Positions 38,801 through 50,800 of a stretch of DNA of 64,000 nucleotides are shown here, in pieces. This DNA comes from Ricordea florida (lineage: Eukaryota; Cnidaria; Anthozoa; Corallimorpharia; Ricordeidae), in NCBI GenBank assembly GCA_949710005.1, contig OX453284.1, positions 7,394,477 to 7,458,476 of the forward strand, written 5' to 3'. Position 1 is the stretch's first letter, and every line of letters begins with the position of its first letter. The notes under the pieces are model-generated. The model had not been told where the DNA came from. It saw only the letters and a program-made list of their open reading frames with translations, and made no database searches. A program made the position numbers and the translations under genes.

Positions 38801-41800
38801 AAAGATGGGATAGTCGCTGGGGTTCCCTGAGAATTCAATGGGCTGCATGGCTTGCAGCATTGTCAACTTCAGCAAAATGGCTGTGGTGTCATCACTTCTG
38901 TTGGTATTCGCTGACGCGGGCTTAGCCCTGCGACCCTCATCACCTTTGGGGGGAATTTCTTTCTTTGTCAGGGGATTCGTCCAGGTAGTGTTCTGAATTC
39001 TGTCTTTAGGGGGCACTTCGGGTGGTATGAAGTCAGGGATCTTCGGGTTCAAGGTTTTTTCATCGCAACCCGCCGACCATCTAGCAATTTTTTCATGTTG
39101 TGTCATCGGTAACATAAGCGATAACTCTGCTTTGTCCTCTAGGGAAGTATTGGTGGCAGTATCAGTGCCATCCTCAAGAAATTCGGCTTCCTTTTCTGCC
39201 AGTTGGACCTGATACTTTAACTCACAAGCCCTCCTCTTCTTACAAAATTCCAGCTCAATCCTTTTGTTTTCCATTTCTAATTCGTACTGAGCCACTTCTT
39301 GATCCCGTTGCAACAATAATTTCCTCATTTCAACATTTTTTCTAGCCTCTCTGAGTTTTGACTGCTTTGAAGAGGTGTACGACTTCTTATACTCTTTTTC
39401 TGGGATTTTAGGGCGTTTGAAACAATCATTAATTGCATCTATGCAAGCATGATATTCCGTTTGAGTTTCCTGGTGTTTGTTTTTAACCCGCTCAAATTCA
39501 TCTTGGGGCAACTCTTTCATCACATAGAAACTATAGCAGTTATCGTATTTCTTCCAAGCTAAACTCAAGTCCTTCAAGGCACTCTCAAGTTCATCGTACT
39601 TCAATTCAACAAGGCAAGCCTTTGCACACTTCAACTTTGTACTCACGCGACCTAAGAAGCCAGCGAGTGAATTCTTGTGTTGCTCCAGTCCATCCGATTC
39701 CACCAAATTTTCACCACGGGCTGGACTTTCGCTCCTCTCATGATCCAATTGTCGAATGATGTTCTCGCCAGCGTCGCGTTCAGACATTTCACAGTTCCAC
39801 GAGAATATCAACAGCTTTATTTTCCACACGTCGAGATTACACTCACAATTACTCTTCTAGTCGTCTTTCGGTGAAATTCGCTATAAACGTAAACTAGGTT
39901 TAGAAAAGGGGCGTAAATAAACTCAAGGAAGTAAACAAAGGTTGAGGATTCAGTAAACTTACACAATTGTGGATCCTGTTGGGGTGTTGAGAGTCAAATT
40001 CGGAAAAAATACACCAACGCACAAAGTTGTCTCCGTAACATAAACAAAACATGGCCGACCCCCGAGCACGTCGCGATGGCCGAAAGGCCCTATGGGATGA
40101 AGTCCGAAACAACAGAAAAAATTAACAACAGGTAGCCTTACTGGAAAATCTGGGCTTCCTGGTCAAGGTGGAGAAATGCTCAATTGCTCCATCCCAGTGT
40201 CTTGTCTTTCTAGGGGCCCAGTTGGACTCGACAACAATGACACTTTCTCTCCCTCAGCTAAAGCTAAACAGTATTTTGGGGGATTGTCGACTCCTCCTAG
40301 AACAGAGTTGTGTCCCGGTAAGGACTCTGGCCACACTGATTGGACGTTTGAGCCATGCCTCTCAAACCGGGATCATGCTTGCCCCTCTTCACTACAGAGC
40401 TCTCCAGCGCTTGCACTTACAAGCTGTGACTCAGTATGGCCATGGGAGCAGAGTGTCAATCCGCTTGACCACGCAAGCCCTGGCCGACCTGGAGTGGTGG
40501 GTCTCGGAGAGCCAACACCTGAATGACTGTCCAATTCAGCTGCCCCCTATAGATGCTACCATCTGGACCGATGCGTCCAAGAAGGGTTGGGGTGCAGCAT
40601 ACCAGGGGAGATCTACTGGCGGTCACTGGTGCTTGGAGGAGGCAACAGCACACATCAATGTCCTGGAATTACGAGCAGCAACCTTAGCCTTAAAAGCCCT
40701 GTTGCGGGTTCAACAGCCTCTGCCCAAACATGTCCACTTGCGGTTAGACAACACGACAGCGGTGGCGTACATCAACAAGCGGGGGGGCCCACGCTCCCCT
40801 GCCCTGACCACTCAGGCACTGCAACTTTGGGCAGTAGCCCTGGAAGCAGGAGTGTCCCTGACAGCTCAGCATATTCCAGGGATTCAGAATGGAGTAGCAG
40901 ACACTGCCTCCAGACAGATCGAAAGCAGAACAGAGTGGACTCTGGACAAAGAGATCTTCCAATCAGTTTGTCAGAGGTTCTACACACCGGACGTGGACCT
41001 CTTTGCATCTCGCCTAACTCATCAAGTGCCAAAGTATGTCTCGAGGTACCCGGATCCAGGAGCTGTAGCCGTGGACGCATTTCTCCAGTACTGGAGCAAA
41101 TGGACCTGTCTAATCCACCCTTCAGTGGTCCTTCTCCCTCGAATCCTCAGGAAGATAAGAGAAGATCAGGCAACAGCTCTCCTGATTGCACCCAACTGGT
41201 CTGGGCAACCATGGTTCCCAGAACTGCTTCAAATGCCGGTGGATCAACCTCTACTCCTACCCCAGTCTCCATCTCTGCTGTTCCTTCCATTTCAGCCCAC
41301 CGTGCACCACCCTCTGTGGCAGTCACTGCATCTAGCAGTTTGGCCCTTATCAGGAATCGTTACGAAACAACAGGCCTTTCAAAGGAAGTTGTTGACATCC
41401 TGCTGGCATCAAGAGGAGCAGCCACCCAGAAGCGGTATGCAGGCCCGTGGAAGGCATGGGTTCGCTGGTGTTCTCAACGGAGTATCTGTCCCATTTCAGC
41501 TCCTGTAGCAGAAGTCCTTGCTTTTCTGGCATCTCTAGTTACACAGGGGAATTTGGCGTACAGGACAGTAGCCCTCTATAAGTCGGCTACTTCTCAGACT
41601 CATGACCCAGTTGGCTCTACAGAGTTAGGACGCCTGCCTATTGTTTCGCGGTTTATGAAAGGTGTGTTTAAGAGTAAACCTCCCAAGCCAAAATATGCTG
41701 GTACATGGAATGTCCAAACGGCCTTATCATTCTTAGAGTCCCTTGAGCCCTTGGGGGATCTGACATTAAAGCAGCTTTCTTACAAGACAGTTCTATTGTT

Positions 41801-44800
41801 GGCACTCACATCAGCAGCATGAGCTCATGAACTATCTTCATTGGACTTGACCTACTCCCTTAAAAAGGAAGGTTCATGGGAATTTACTCTCCCCACACAC
41901 ACTAAGACCTCCAGGCCTGGTCACCCAGCCCGCAAGATTTTCCTTCCATCCTTTCCAGGGAATCTCAAGATTTGTGTTGTGCGCAGCCTTACAGCCTACG
42001 TGGAGAAGACGAAGAAGTTGCGTACCTCCTCAAAGCTATTCGTGTCTTATATTTCCCCTTATAAAGCTATTTCAAGCCAGTCTGTTTCTCGATGGTTATC
42101 AAAGGCCTTACGGCTGGCTGGGATTGAATTAGGATATACCGGTCACTCAACTAGAGGAGCATCTACCTCTGCCGCCGCTGCAGCAGGACTGTCTGTTGAG
42201 CTCATCCTGGAAGCAGTAGATTGGGCTTCCGCACAGACCTTCGAACGCTTTTATCACAGGGAACACTCTAGTGGTTCCTTTTCCAGGGCAGTGTTGAACA
42301 GCTGAACTGATTTCTGATTTTGTTTGTATTTCAGAACTTCTTTGTTGTTACTGTTGTTTGGGCTTCAATTATTGTCCAGCATGCCTCTTAGAGCTTTATT
42401 AAAGGTTTGGTTATGCTATCTTATGTTGTTGCTCCGCTTGGCAGTATTGCTTTGGGAATTCTGCATCAGTATTGCGACTATCAGTCGGAGAGGGGTGAAG
42501 GAGAAATGATATTTCCCCGGAGGGTCAGTACTTACCTGACGGGGAGATGTGGTTCTCCGAACCCCTCGTAGACTGATATGAGCAATACTGGTCCCCAAGC
42601 CATTGCAGCTATCTTCCTTCCCCACCCTGGTACTGCCAATCGGTGCGGCCTCACTCGCCACTACTGCGAGGAAGAGCACATGCGCTTCGATTTCTTTATA
42701 TTGTGGTACCCAGGCCGCGGCCGCGCGACGTATGCATCAGTATTGCTCATATCAGTCTACGAGGGGTTCGGAGAACCACATCTCCCCGTCAGGTAAGTAC
42801 TGACCCTCCGGGGAAATATCATTTTTATAGCATTTGTTCCTTAGAGTGGGAAGAAAATCGGGAAGAAAACCCATGAACCAAAAGAGCAATTTCATGGTTG
42901 ACAGGATGCTGTTTAAGAGCGAAAGTGGTCAGATCATGAAACAATTAAATTGCTGAATACAACCGTTTATTATATAGATACTGATGAAATACCAGGATTT
43001 TTCCTTTTACTAAAAAATCATATCTTCATCGCGCGCAGTGAAGATATCATTTTTATCTTTCACGTGTGAGGATATTGGTGTCGCCATGGTTACCAACATG
43101 ATTAGCCAATTACAAGAGAGCTTCCCGCTCAGACGCGGCAGCCGGTTCTTTTGAAATTTCATTCAAAACATGGCTTCGAGGTGCGAAGGCGGTACGGTTA
43201 CGGGTGACTTTCTCGATGAGCAGCCAAAATTTAACATCGATATTTTTTCCGAGCTTGTAGAGGATCCAGGAAGATTTGTCGAAGTTGTTTTATGTGGAAA
43301 TTTCATCAGTATCTATAAAATAAACAGACCACTCAAAGTGTTTTTCAACACTCGAAGAGAAATTTCGTATCTCCGCGCGGCCATGTAATATCCACTATGT
43401 ATTGTACTTTACCTGGATATAGTATATTAAGATGTGACGTAAACATGGTATCTCTCTTGTCGACAACGTGCCTGAGTTTTCTACCAATCAACATTGCTGC
43501 TTCTTTAATACAATGTATCTCCAACTCGGCACTGACAAACGGTCTGGAGCCCTGGAAACGACCTAGTCTGAAACACAATCATTTCCTACGTTTATATATT
43601 TACCTCAGGGCCAGGTTTTTCGAAGCAGGGTTAAGGTAACCCAGGGTTAGTGCGAAGTTTAAGTGCGGATATGAGAGCTTAAAAAGCACATTCAGTATAA
43701 TTCTTTTTGAATACAAGTGATGATTGTGTGCTCTGAATAAAATAGAGAAAGTTATCGGAGTAAATGCTTTTTAACAAAAAAGAAAAGAAACCCATGTTAA
43801 AATTTAACCCTGGGTTAGCGCTAATTGACCTTCGAACAACCGGCCCCAGAAGAGTGAAAACATGAAATTAGATTAGACAGCTTGTAGTGTTTCACAATAT
43901 ATAAACCATTCGAATTCAACCTAAAACACGCACAGATTTAACCCGAACCATATGCTCCCAATTAATTCCCATAATTTCGTTTGATCTTATTGCATTACAT
44001 CATCGACACTACACAGCTAGTAAGAGTTATTACTTAGTTTATAAATGGTTAAAAAAAACGGAAAACAAGAAGGCGTTAGTAGTGTTCAAGAAACATTTGA
44101 AGGAACACTCACTGGATTCGGCTTTCCTATGATAATATTCAAGACGAATTCTATGTGTGTGGGGTGACCACACATGTCTCTGTGTGTAAAACTCTCCATA
44201 TCATATACAGTCAGTCACGACATAAGCTATAGCTTGTGACTCTTCGCCATGACTTACCATGACTGTAATAACATCTACACACTACGCCATTTTGGAGCAC
44301 ATGGTTCTCTCTTTATTTGGTTACACACAATGCATTGCGCTCCTAGTACAGTACATTCTCCCCCTTGGTTTAAAGAAAAGACACCTTAGGGGTTCTACAG
44401 TGAATCGCTAACACAGTGGGTGTTTTTACCCTCTGAACTGAAAAGAATTAAGGCAACAATAACAGTTCATTGTCTTTGGGTGTCTGATGAACAAGAGTTC
44501 TTCCTAAGTATAGTCTTTGGACCACACCGGTGGCCTACGCAATCGAGTTGACCGCCTCAGTGGGGCACTTCTATCTATCTGTGTCAGGTGGCTCAAGGTC
44601 TGGGGTACTGTCAGGTGGCTTAAGGTCTGGGGTCGACTGGGAACCTGCAGGGTTAGTGACAGGTTGGGTACAATCAGACTCGGACGTCTTCATAGGAGAA
44701 CGTGTGACAGGAGGCTGCTGAGGTGAGGTAGGCACCACAGGCACTATGACTGGTGACCTCTGAAGTTGAACCTCAGGGGACGGCAATGAATGTGGGATTG

Positions 44801-47800
44801 GTGGAGAGGGTGTCGGCTCCACACACTTTGGGAGGTCTGTGTCTGGCTCTGACTGAAGGAAACGTTTGACATGTGCCACATTTCTCTTAAGTAAAACATT
44901 CCCACGCTCCACAATGACCTGGTCTCCCTTACGTGCAACAATTATGTAAGGGCTGGGATCATACGCTGGACTCAACTTGTCTTGTTTCTTCTGCTGCAAG
45001 AGTACTTTCTCTCCCTCCTTCAAGTCTGAGTCTGAGGCTCTACGGTTCGCTCTATCTTCTGTTCGTTGCTTGTTTTCTGCATCACTGTCCCTGGCCTCCA
45101 GGTCAAAGGAATCATTAGCGCTCTCAAACTCTGGTAACTTTGTTCGAATCTTTCTCCCATAAAGTAACTCTGCTGGGGAGACTCTGGTGGTGGCATGTGG
45201 AGTTGACCGATAACCCAAAAGAAACTTTTGCAACTCAGTTTGCCATTCTTTCCCTTCAACCTGAGCAGCGGCCATGGCTTTCAGCAACGATACATTCTGA
45301 CGCTCCACTTCTCCATTGGCCCTTGGCCACAAAGGAATTGTTTTTTTATGCACCACGCCTTGCTCTTCAAGGAAATTCTCCATCTCTTGGCTGATTAAGT
45401 TAGGGCCATTATCACTCCTTATGGACTCTGGAATCCCATGACGTGAAAAGTGCTTCTCCAGACACCTGATGATTACACTGCTTGTGGTGGACTTAAGGAC
45501 ATCCACTTCAATCCATCGACTATAATAGTCGACCACTACCAACAGAATTTCTCCGTTTGGTAATGGAACCAAAAGATCCATTGCAAGATGTCTCCAGGAC
45601 TTGGTTGGCATGGTTGTAGACTTTACTGGTGGGTGAGTGTTACCAATTGTCACAGCCTGACATGCGTGACAGGTTCTACAATGTCTTTCAGCCATGAGAC
45701 CCATAGACGGCCACCAAACCTTTGATCGCAGGCGATCCTTCATCTTGGCCACTCCCGGGTGTCCTTCATGAGCCAATTCTAGTACCCTCCTACGCAGCTT
45801 TGTAGGGACCACAATACGTGTACCTCTAAGCACTAATTTCCCGACAACTGTTATCTCATTGCGAACCATCTTAAACCCAGTGGGTGACTGAGACCAATCT
45901 CCAGTCTTCCAACACTCACGCACTTTAATCAGCTCTTTATCATCTGCTGACGCTCTCTCCAATTCAGCAGTCGTCATGGCACGTGGTGTTGCATTATGTG
46001 CCACCATTCTCACATACTCGTCTGACAGCTGGCCATAGTGTGAAGACGCTGGTATCTTGGTCAGCCGACTAAGACAATCTGCAATGTTCCGACCTGAGGG
46101 AACAGATCTCACGGTGAATTGATAAGGCATAAGACGCAACACCCATCTTTCAATTCTTGCCGAGGGTCTTGACTTTGGGCCATATATGGTTTCCAGTGCC
46201 TTGCAGTCAGTAACCAGCTCAAATGTATGCAGACCATGTAGGTAGAGGTGAAACCTCTCACACGCCCACACAATGGCTAGGGCTTCCCTCTCTACTTGAC
46301 TGTATCTCCTCTCTACATCACTTAGAGTGCGACTTGCAAAGCAGACTGCTCGCTTTACACCATCTTGTGTCTGGACAAGTACTGCTCCGAGACCCACAGG
46401 ACTAGCATCTGTTACTACTTCAGTAGGGGCATCTTTATCAAAGTACGCAAGCATGGAAGCATCAGCTAGCTGATTCTTTAAGGTTTCAAACGCTCTGGTT
46501 TCTTCGGGCCCCCAGTGCCAGGTTGCCCCAAGGCGGGTAAGCTTCCGTAATGGCTCACTAGTTGTTGCAAAGTCGGGAAGGAAGCGCGAACAGAATCCCA
46601 TGAGGCCTAGGAAGCTACGTAGTTGTGAGGCATTGCTTGGTGTCTGAGCCTCCCTTACTGCACGGACCTTCTCTTCAGTTGGGCCCACCCCATACTTGCT
46701 AACAAGCAGTCCCATGAACACAACTTTGTCCAGGCGAAACACACACTTTTCCTTCTTTAGTGTCAGACCCCTCTCTAGTAGGCGCTTAAGGAGTCTGGTA
46801 AGACTTTCATCATGGGCCTTCGTGTCCTTTCCATGAACGACAATATCATCTGCTATGTTAGTAACACCAGGCAGATCAGCAATGGTTTGGTGAATGATGT
46901 TTTGGTACTTCTCCGGTGCACTGTTGATGCCAAAACTGAGTCTCTTGTAACGATAGAGACTATCTCCTACGGCAAAAGTTGTTATGGAGCTCAATCTGGT
47001 GGAAACCCATGTTCATGTCTAACTTTGAGAATACAGAACTTCCGTTAAGCTCCTCAAGGACTTCGTCAACTGTGGGAATCGGAAGCGTCTCCCTCAAAAT
47101 TGCCTTATTTGCCACTCTCATGTCCACACAGATCCTGATATCATCTTTGCCCGGTTTGGGCGCAAAAACAGCTGGGCTCACCCGTGTAGTTGGACCGTGT
47201 ACCTTCTCTATCACATCTAAGGTCAATAGCTCCTCTAACTTGTTGTTTACCTTCTCTTTTAGTGGAAAGGGAATTCGTCTCGGCTTCTGAGCTACTGGCA
47301 TCACACCAGGGTCGATGTGCAAAGACAGCTGGTATCCCGAAAGCTTGCCAATCCCACTGAAGACTTTAGGAAACTGATCAGGAATATCAGGGACCACTAC
47401 ATTAGCACTTATGTGCTTTCCAACGCGGAGCACCTGCAGCTCCTTTGCCCCTTGACTCCCTAGAAGGCCTCCCTTGTTTCAAACTCACAACACTTTATGA
47501 GAGCACTGAACTTTCCAACAACAGGCAAGAGACTATTACCATAAACTCGCAACTTCCTACTATCTGGCACCAACTGACACTTAAGACCCTGTTGGCACAA
47601 CATTTTAAACTGATTCTCACCTAACAGTGAATTGTGAACCAGAGTCCACAAGCATCTCCACATGGACCCCATTCAGCTCTACTGGCACAAAATGTTCCTT
47701 TTTAGACTCTCCCGAAGCCACTGAAAATGCATATGAGTCATCTTCCCACTCCAAAACGCCGCCACTATGTTCACACTGAACGTGATGAATTCGGTCACCC

Positions 47801-50800
47801 CCTCTAGCACCTCCAGGCTCCTTTCTCGATATCGTGGTTTTACAACATCTGGCCCAGTGTCCCTTCTTGCCACATTTGGAACACGTCTGACCACGAGCTG
47901 GGCAATTCTTTGTCACGGGCGAAGTGACCCACTTTCCCACACGCGTAGCACTGATTCCCGCTTTTGTCCGACTTTTTGCTGATTCCACGCCGACCGAAAT
48001 TTCCTTGGGTAGACTTTCCGTTTACCTTCAGCACGTTAACACCACTCGACTCTGATCCGACTAGTGATCCAGAAATTTTAGCCGCTTGTAGTCTTGCTGT
48101 TTCCCACGCGCGAGCCTTCGTGACCGCTTGGTTTAGCTGAATGTTTGGGACCTCAAACAACTTCGTTCGTAGCTCTTGAGACGCGATTTTCTCGAGCAGC
48201 TGATCCCTCACAGCCGCATCTAACTCGTCTTGACTATAGCCACAATGTCGTGCTTGCTTCTTTAATCGCAGAACAAAGGAATCCACGTCTTCTCCTGGCT
48301 CTTGCTTCAGTTGGCGAAGCACATGCCTTTCATACGCTACATTCTCCTCCACGTGAAAATACCCGTTGAGTGTGCGGACACATTCTTGATACGAGTCATC
48401 CTCATCTCCGAGATCGTGCGGACGGGGAACAGGAAGCAAATTCTTAAAGATATCTTGCACTCCTGGCCCGGCACGGAACAACAACTCGTTCTTCTTTCTT
48501 GCTGGATTCGACAAACCTGCTTTCCCTTCGGCGTAATACGTAAAACCTCGAAGCCACACGCGCCTTTTTTCCTGTAACTGGGATTTCGGACCCGAAACAT
48601 CCATTTGAGGCAACTTGTCCGCCATTTTCTCTTCTTTTCCTGCTTTATAGCTAATTTTGAATCCTCGTTGCCAATGTAACATCTACACACTACGCCATTT
48701 TGGAGCACATGGTTCTCTCTTTATTTGGTTACACACAATGCATTGCGCTCTTAGTACAGTACAATGACAAACAAGAAAGAATACCTCCCTTCTGAGCACG
48801 TGGCTCAGTTCCGAGGCCCATCAAATGTCATTTTGCTTCGTTCCAGCACCAGATCTGAACTGCTCAATGTTCTTGGACGTGAGCTGTAGTTACTCGGGCT
48901 ACTGCCACAGGTAGCCCGAGTCTAGGTTTACCTTTTCGGTCTATCAGTCTATAGAGCGTTTTCACATGACGTCACAACAGCCATATTGGTGTTCCAAAAC
49001 AATGAAACGGCGGCCATGTTGGTGTTCCAAACTAATCCTCTGGGAGTTGAACTCTTTTCTTATGTAAAAACTTTCTTTTCCAAAAAATTTGCATGGCTGC
49101 TGGCCACGTGAGTGAAAACGCTCTATCAGTCTATCTATCTATCAACAACGTCGCAAATCGGACTACCCGCAGAGGCCTTTGGGTATTGCTATTATGAAAA
49201 CGAGGCTGGGCACGGAATCATCAAGTTATTGTACCATCGATGTTGGATGCGAAGGATATGTACTCTGTTTATGTTCGGGTTTCTCCTTGGAATGCTCGCA
49301 TCGCTTACAAACGTACACGTCGTTTGCGGTAGACCTACCTAAAACTACAACAGCGAGAACTCAAAGAGAACTCAATGAAAGCCATGAAAGCAAACTACTG
49401 ATGAAGCTGTGACAAACTCTAACTATCTTTGAAAGCCAATGTTATGCACATGAATACTACTGGCTCTTGTATTGACAGCTACTGTTGTCATTGGGATCCA
49501 AAACCTGAAGTTAGTACACGGATTTTGTACAGCGACAAGACCGACGCGTCGTTGGATGCCTCGAGTCAACAATTTGTGCAAGACAACATTAAGCGAATAA
49601 TGGAGGTTATAAGGATTTTTTTCATCTAATTTAAATTATGGTAGCATTTTTGGATGACGTTTTCTCAATTACGGTCTGTCTCATGACTTGACAACAAAAG
49701 CGTGATAACGCTCAAAGTTTGATTACCCTTGCAGGTGAAACGGTTGACGTTACAAAGGATTGCTAGACATAATGTTATTTAAGACTGCTTCTAAAATCTA
49801 TTGAACTTGTTGTTTGTTTATAAATAATAAAGTTCTTGGTAATTATGACCGCAAAACGGCTAACAAAGCTATTAACTCGGAGACTATGTTTGTCAGCCCG
49901 AATTCCCTCGGGCCTCTTTTTAAGATCATGTCTGGATTCTTTTCTTATTCAAACTGAAGTATTTTTCCTGCGGGGTCGTGTGGAAAGGCATTAGCGGGAA
50001 CAGGGCCAATAAGGCTAAATCGGAAGAATAGTATATCCGATTGAGGAGTAATATTGTTGTTTTTCCCACATATCGCTTCTTCGCCTTCGATGACTTGGAA
50101 TCACGATGAATGGTATCATGTTTCACAATTGTTTTTCTACCTTGAGAACCAAGAAAGCTGATTGGTCAACATTAATCAGATTATTAAACAAACCCAATTA
50201 TAACTGAAATTTCTGTAAAACCTTAGAAATCTTTCTCATAAAATCGCTCAGCTTAAACACGACGTTGACAAGAATTGCGGTGCGATATACAGTCTGGTAG
50301 GTTTTTTGCGGTCGTGGAACCAGCCATATAGTATGCAACATATACAAACCTTAAGCGTAAACTGACATTCACGTTTGTTCGAAGCCATATTATAAAGTGT
50401 AGCCCGAGTAAACGCTCCCGAGAGCGTCTAGTTCTCAAAATTAAACTCAGAGTTAATTGTCTGTAACGTTCTCACTATTAACCCTTTTAGCCCCGAGGGG
50501 TCTCCCTGTGACGAGTAAAATCGTCTGGCGTTAGCCAGAGTAAAATCGTCTGGCGTTAGCCAGAGTAAAATCTGTAAAATCTGTAAAGACACTATTGGGG
50601 CTTAAGGGGATAACTTTTAATTAAAAGTGCTGTGCGACGCAACATTCAATCTGGTTTTATGACTGGCCGAGTTTTCAACAAAGCAAACTAACTAATACTT
50701 ACCGGAAACGTCTCAGCTTTACCATTAAGAATCCTGGTATTTTACCAAGAAGACGTCTGACCTATGAGAATACGTCTCAGATGTAACTAACAAGACAGTG

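Larger units (their letters stand above)
33376..40130 (-). mobile_element. BEL/Pao LTR retrotransposon, apparently complete
   Basis: LTRs 33376-33749 and 39760-40130, TG...CA ends, 5-bp target duplication GGTAG (33371-33375 and 40131-40135), purine-rich tract next to the 3' LTR, and an uninterrupted polyprotein. The LTRs differ by roughly one substitution and a 3-bp indel, so insertion is recent. No envelope-like ORF was seen. Confidence 0.96.
31352..42822 (+). mobile_element. DIRS-like tyrosine-recombinase retrotransposon, split by a BEL element
   Basis: About 4.7 kb without the inserted BEL. It has inverted terminal repeats (31352-31464 and 42667-42822), an internal complementary region (42467-42590), a fused gag/RT/RNase H ORF and a tyrosine recombinase, with no integrase or protease. 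This is the standard DIRS layout. It is antisense to gene B in intron 6 and inactive: the RT is interrupted and the recombinase has a stop. Confidence 0.93.
44264..48763 (-). mobile_element. Ty3/Gypsy LTR retrotransposon, frameshifted
   Basis: Very short LTRs (92 and 89 bp), target duplication ATGAC on both sides (44259-44263 and 48764-48768), a primer-binding-type site after the 5' LTR and a purine tract before the 3' LTR. gag, protease, RT, RNase H and integrase are in order but the frame changes at least four times. Sits in gene B intron 5 in the host sense. Confidence 0.94.

Noticed and set aside
33866-39829. Possible retrovirus with envelope gene
   Set aside because: Pol order and domains are BEL/Pao and no third ORF lies between integrase and the 3' LTR, so it is treated as a retrotransposon.
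40587-41210. Upstream extension of the recombinase frame
   Set aside because: It overlaps the RNase H domain in another frame; recombinase similarity begins only after the ATG at 41211.
50478-50612. Possible CRISPR-like repeat
   Set aside because: The repeats are directly tandem without unique spacers and lie in eukaryotic DNA.
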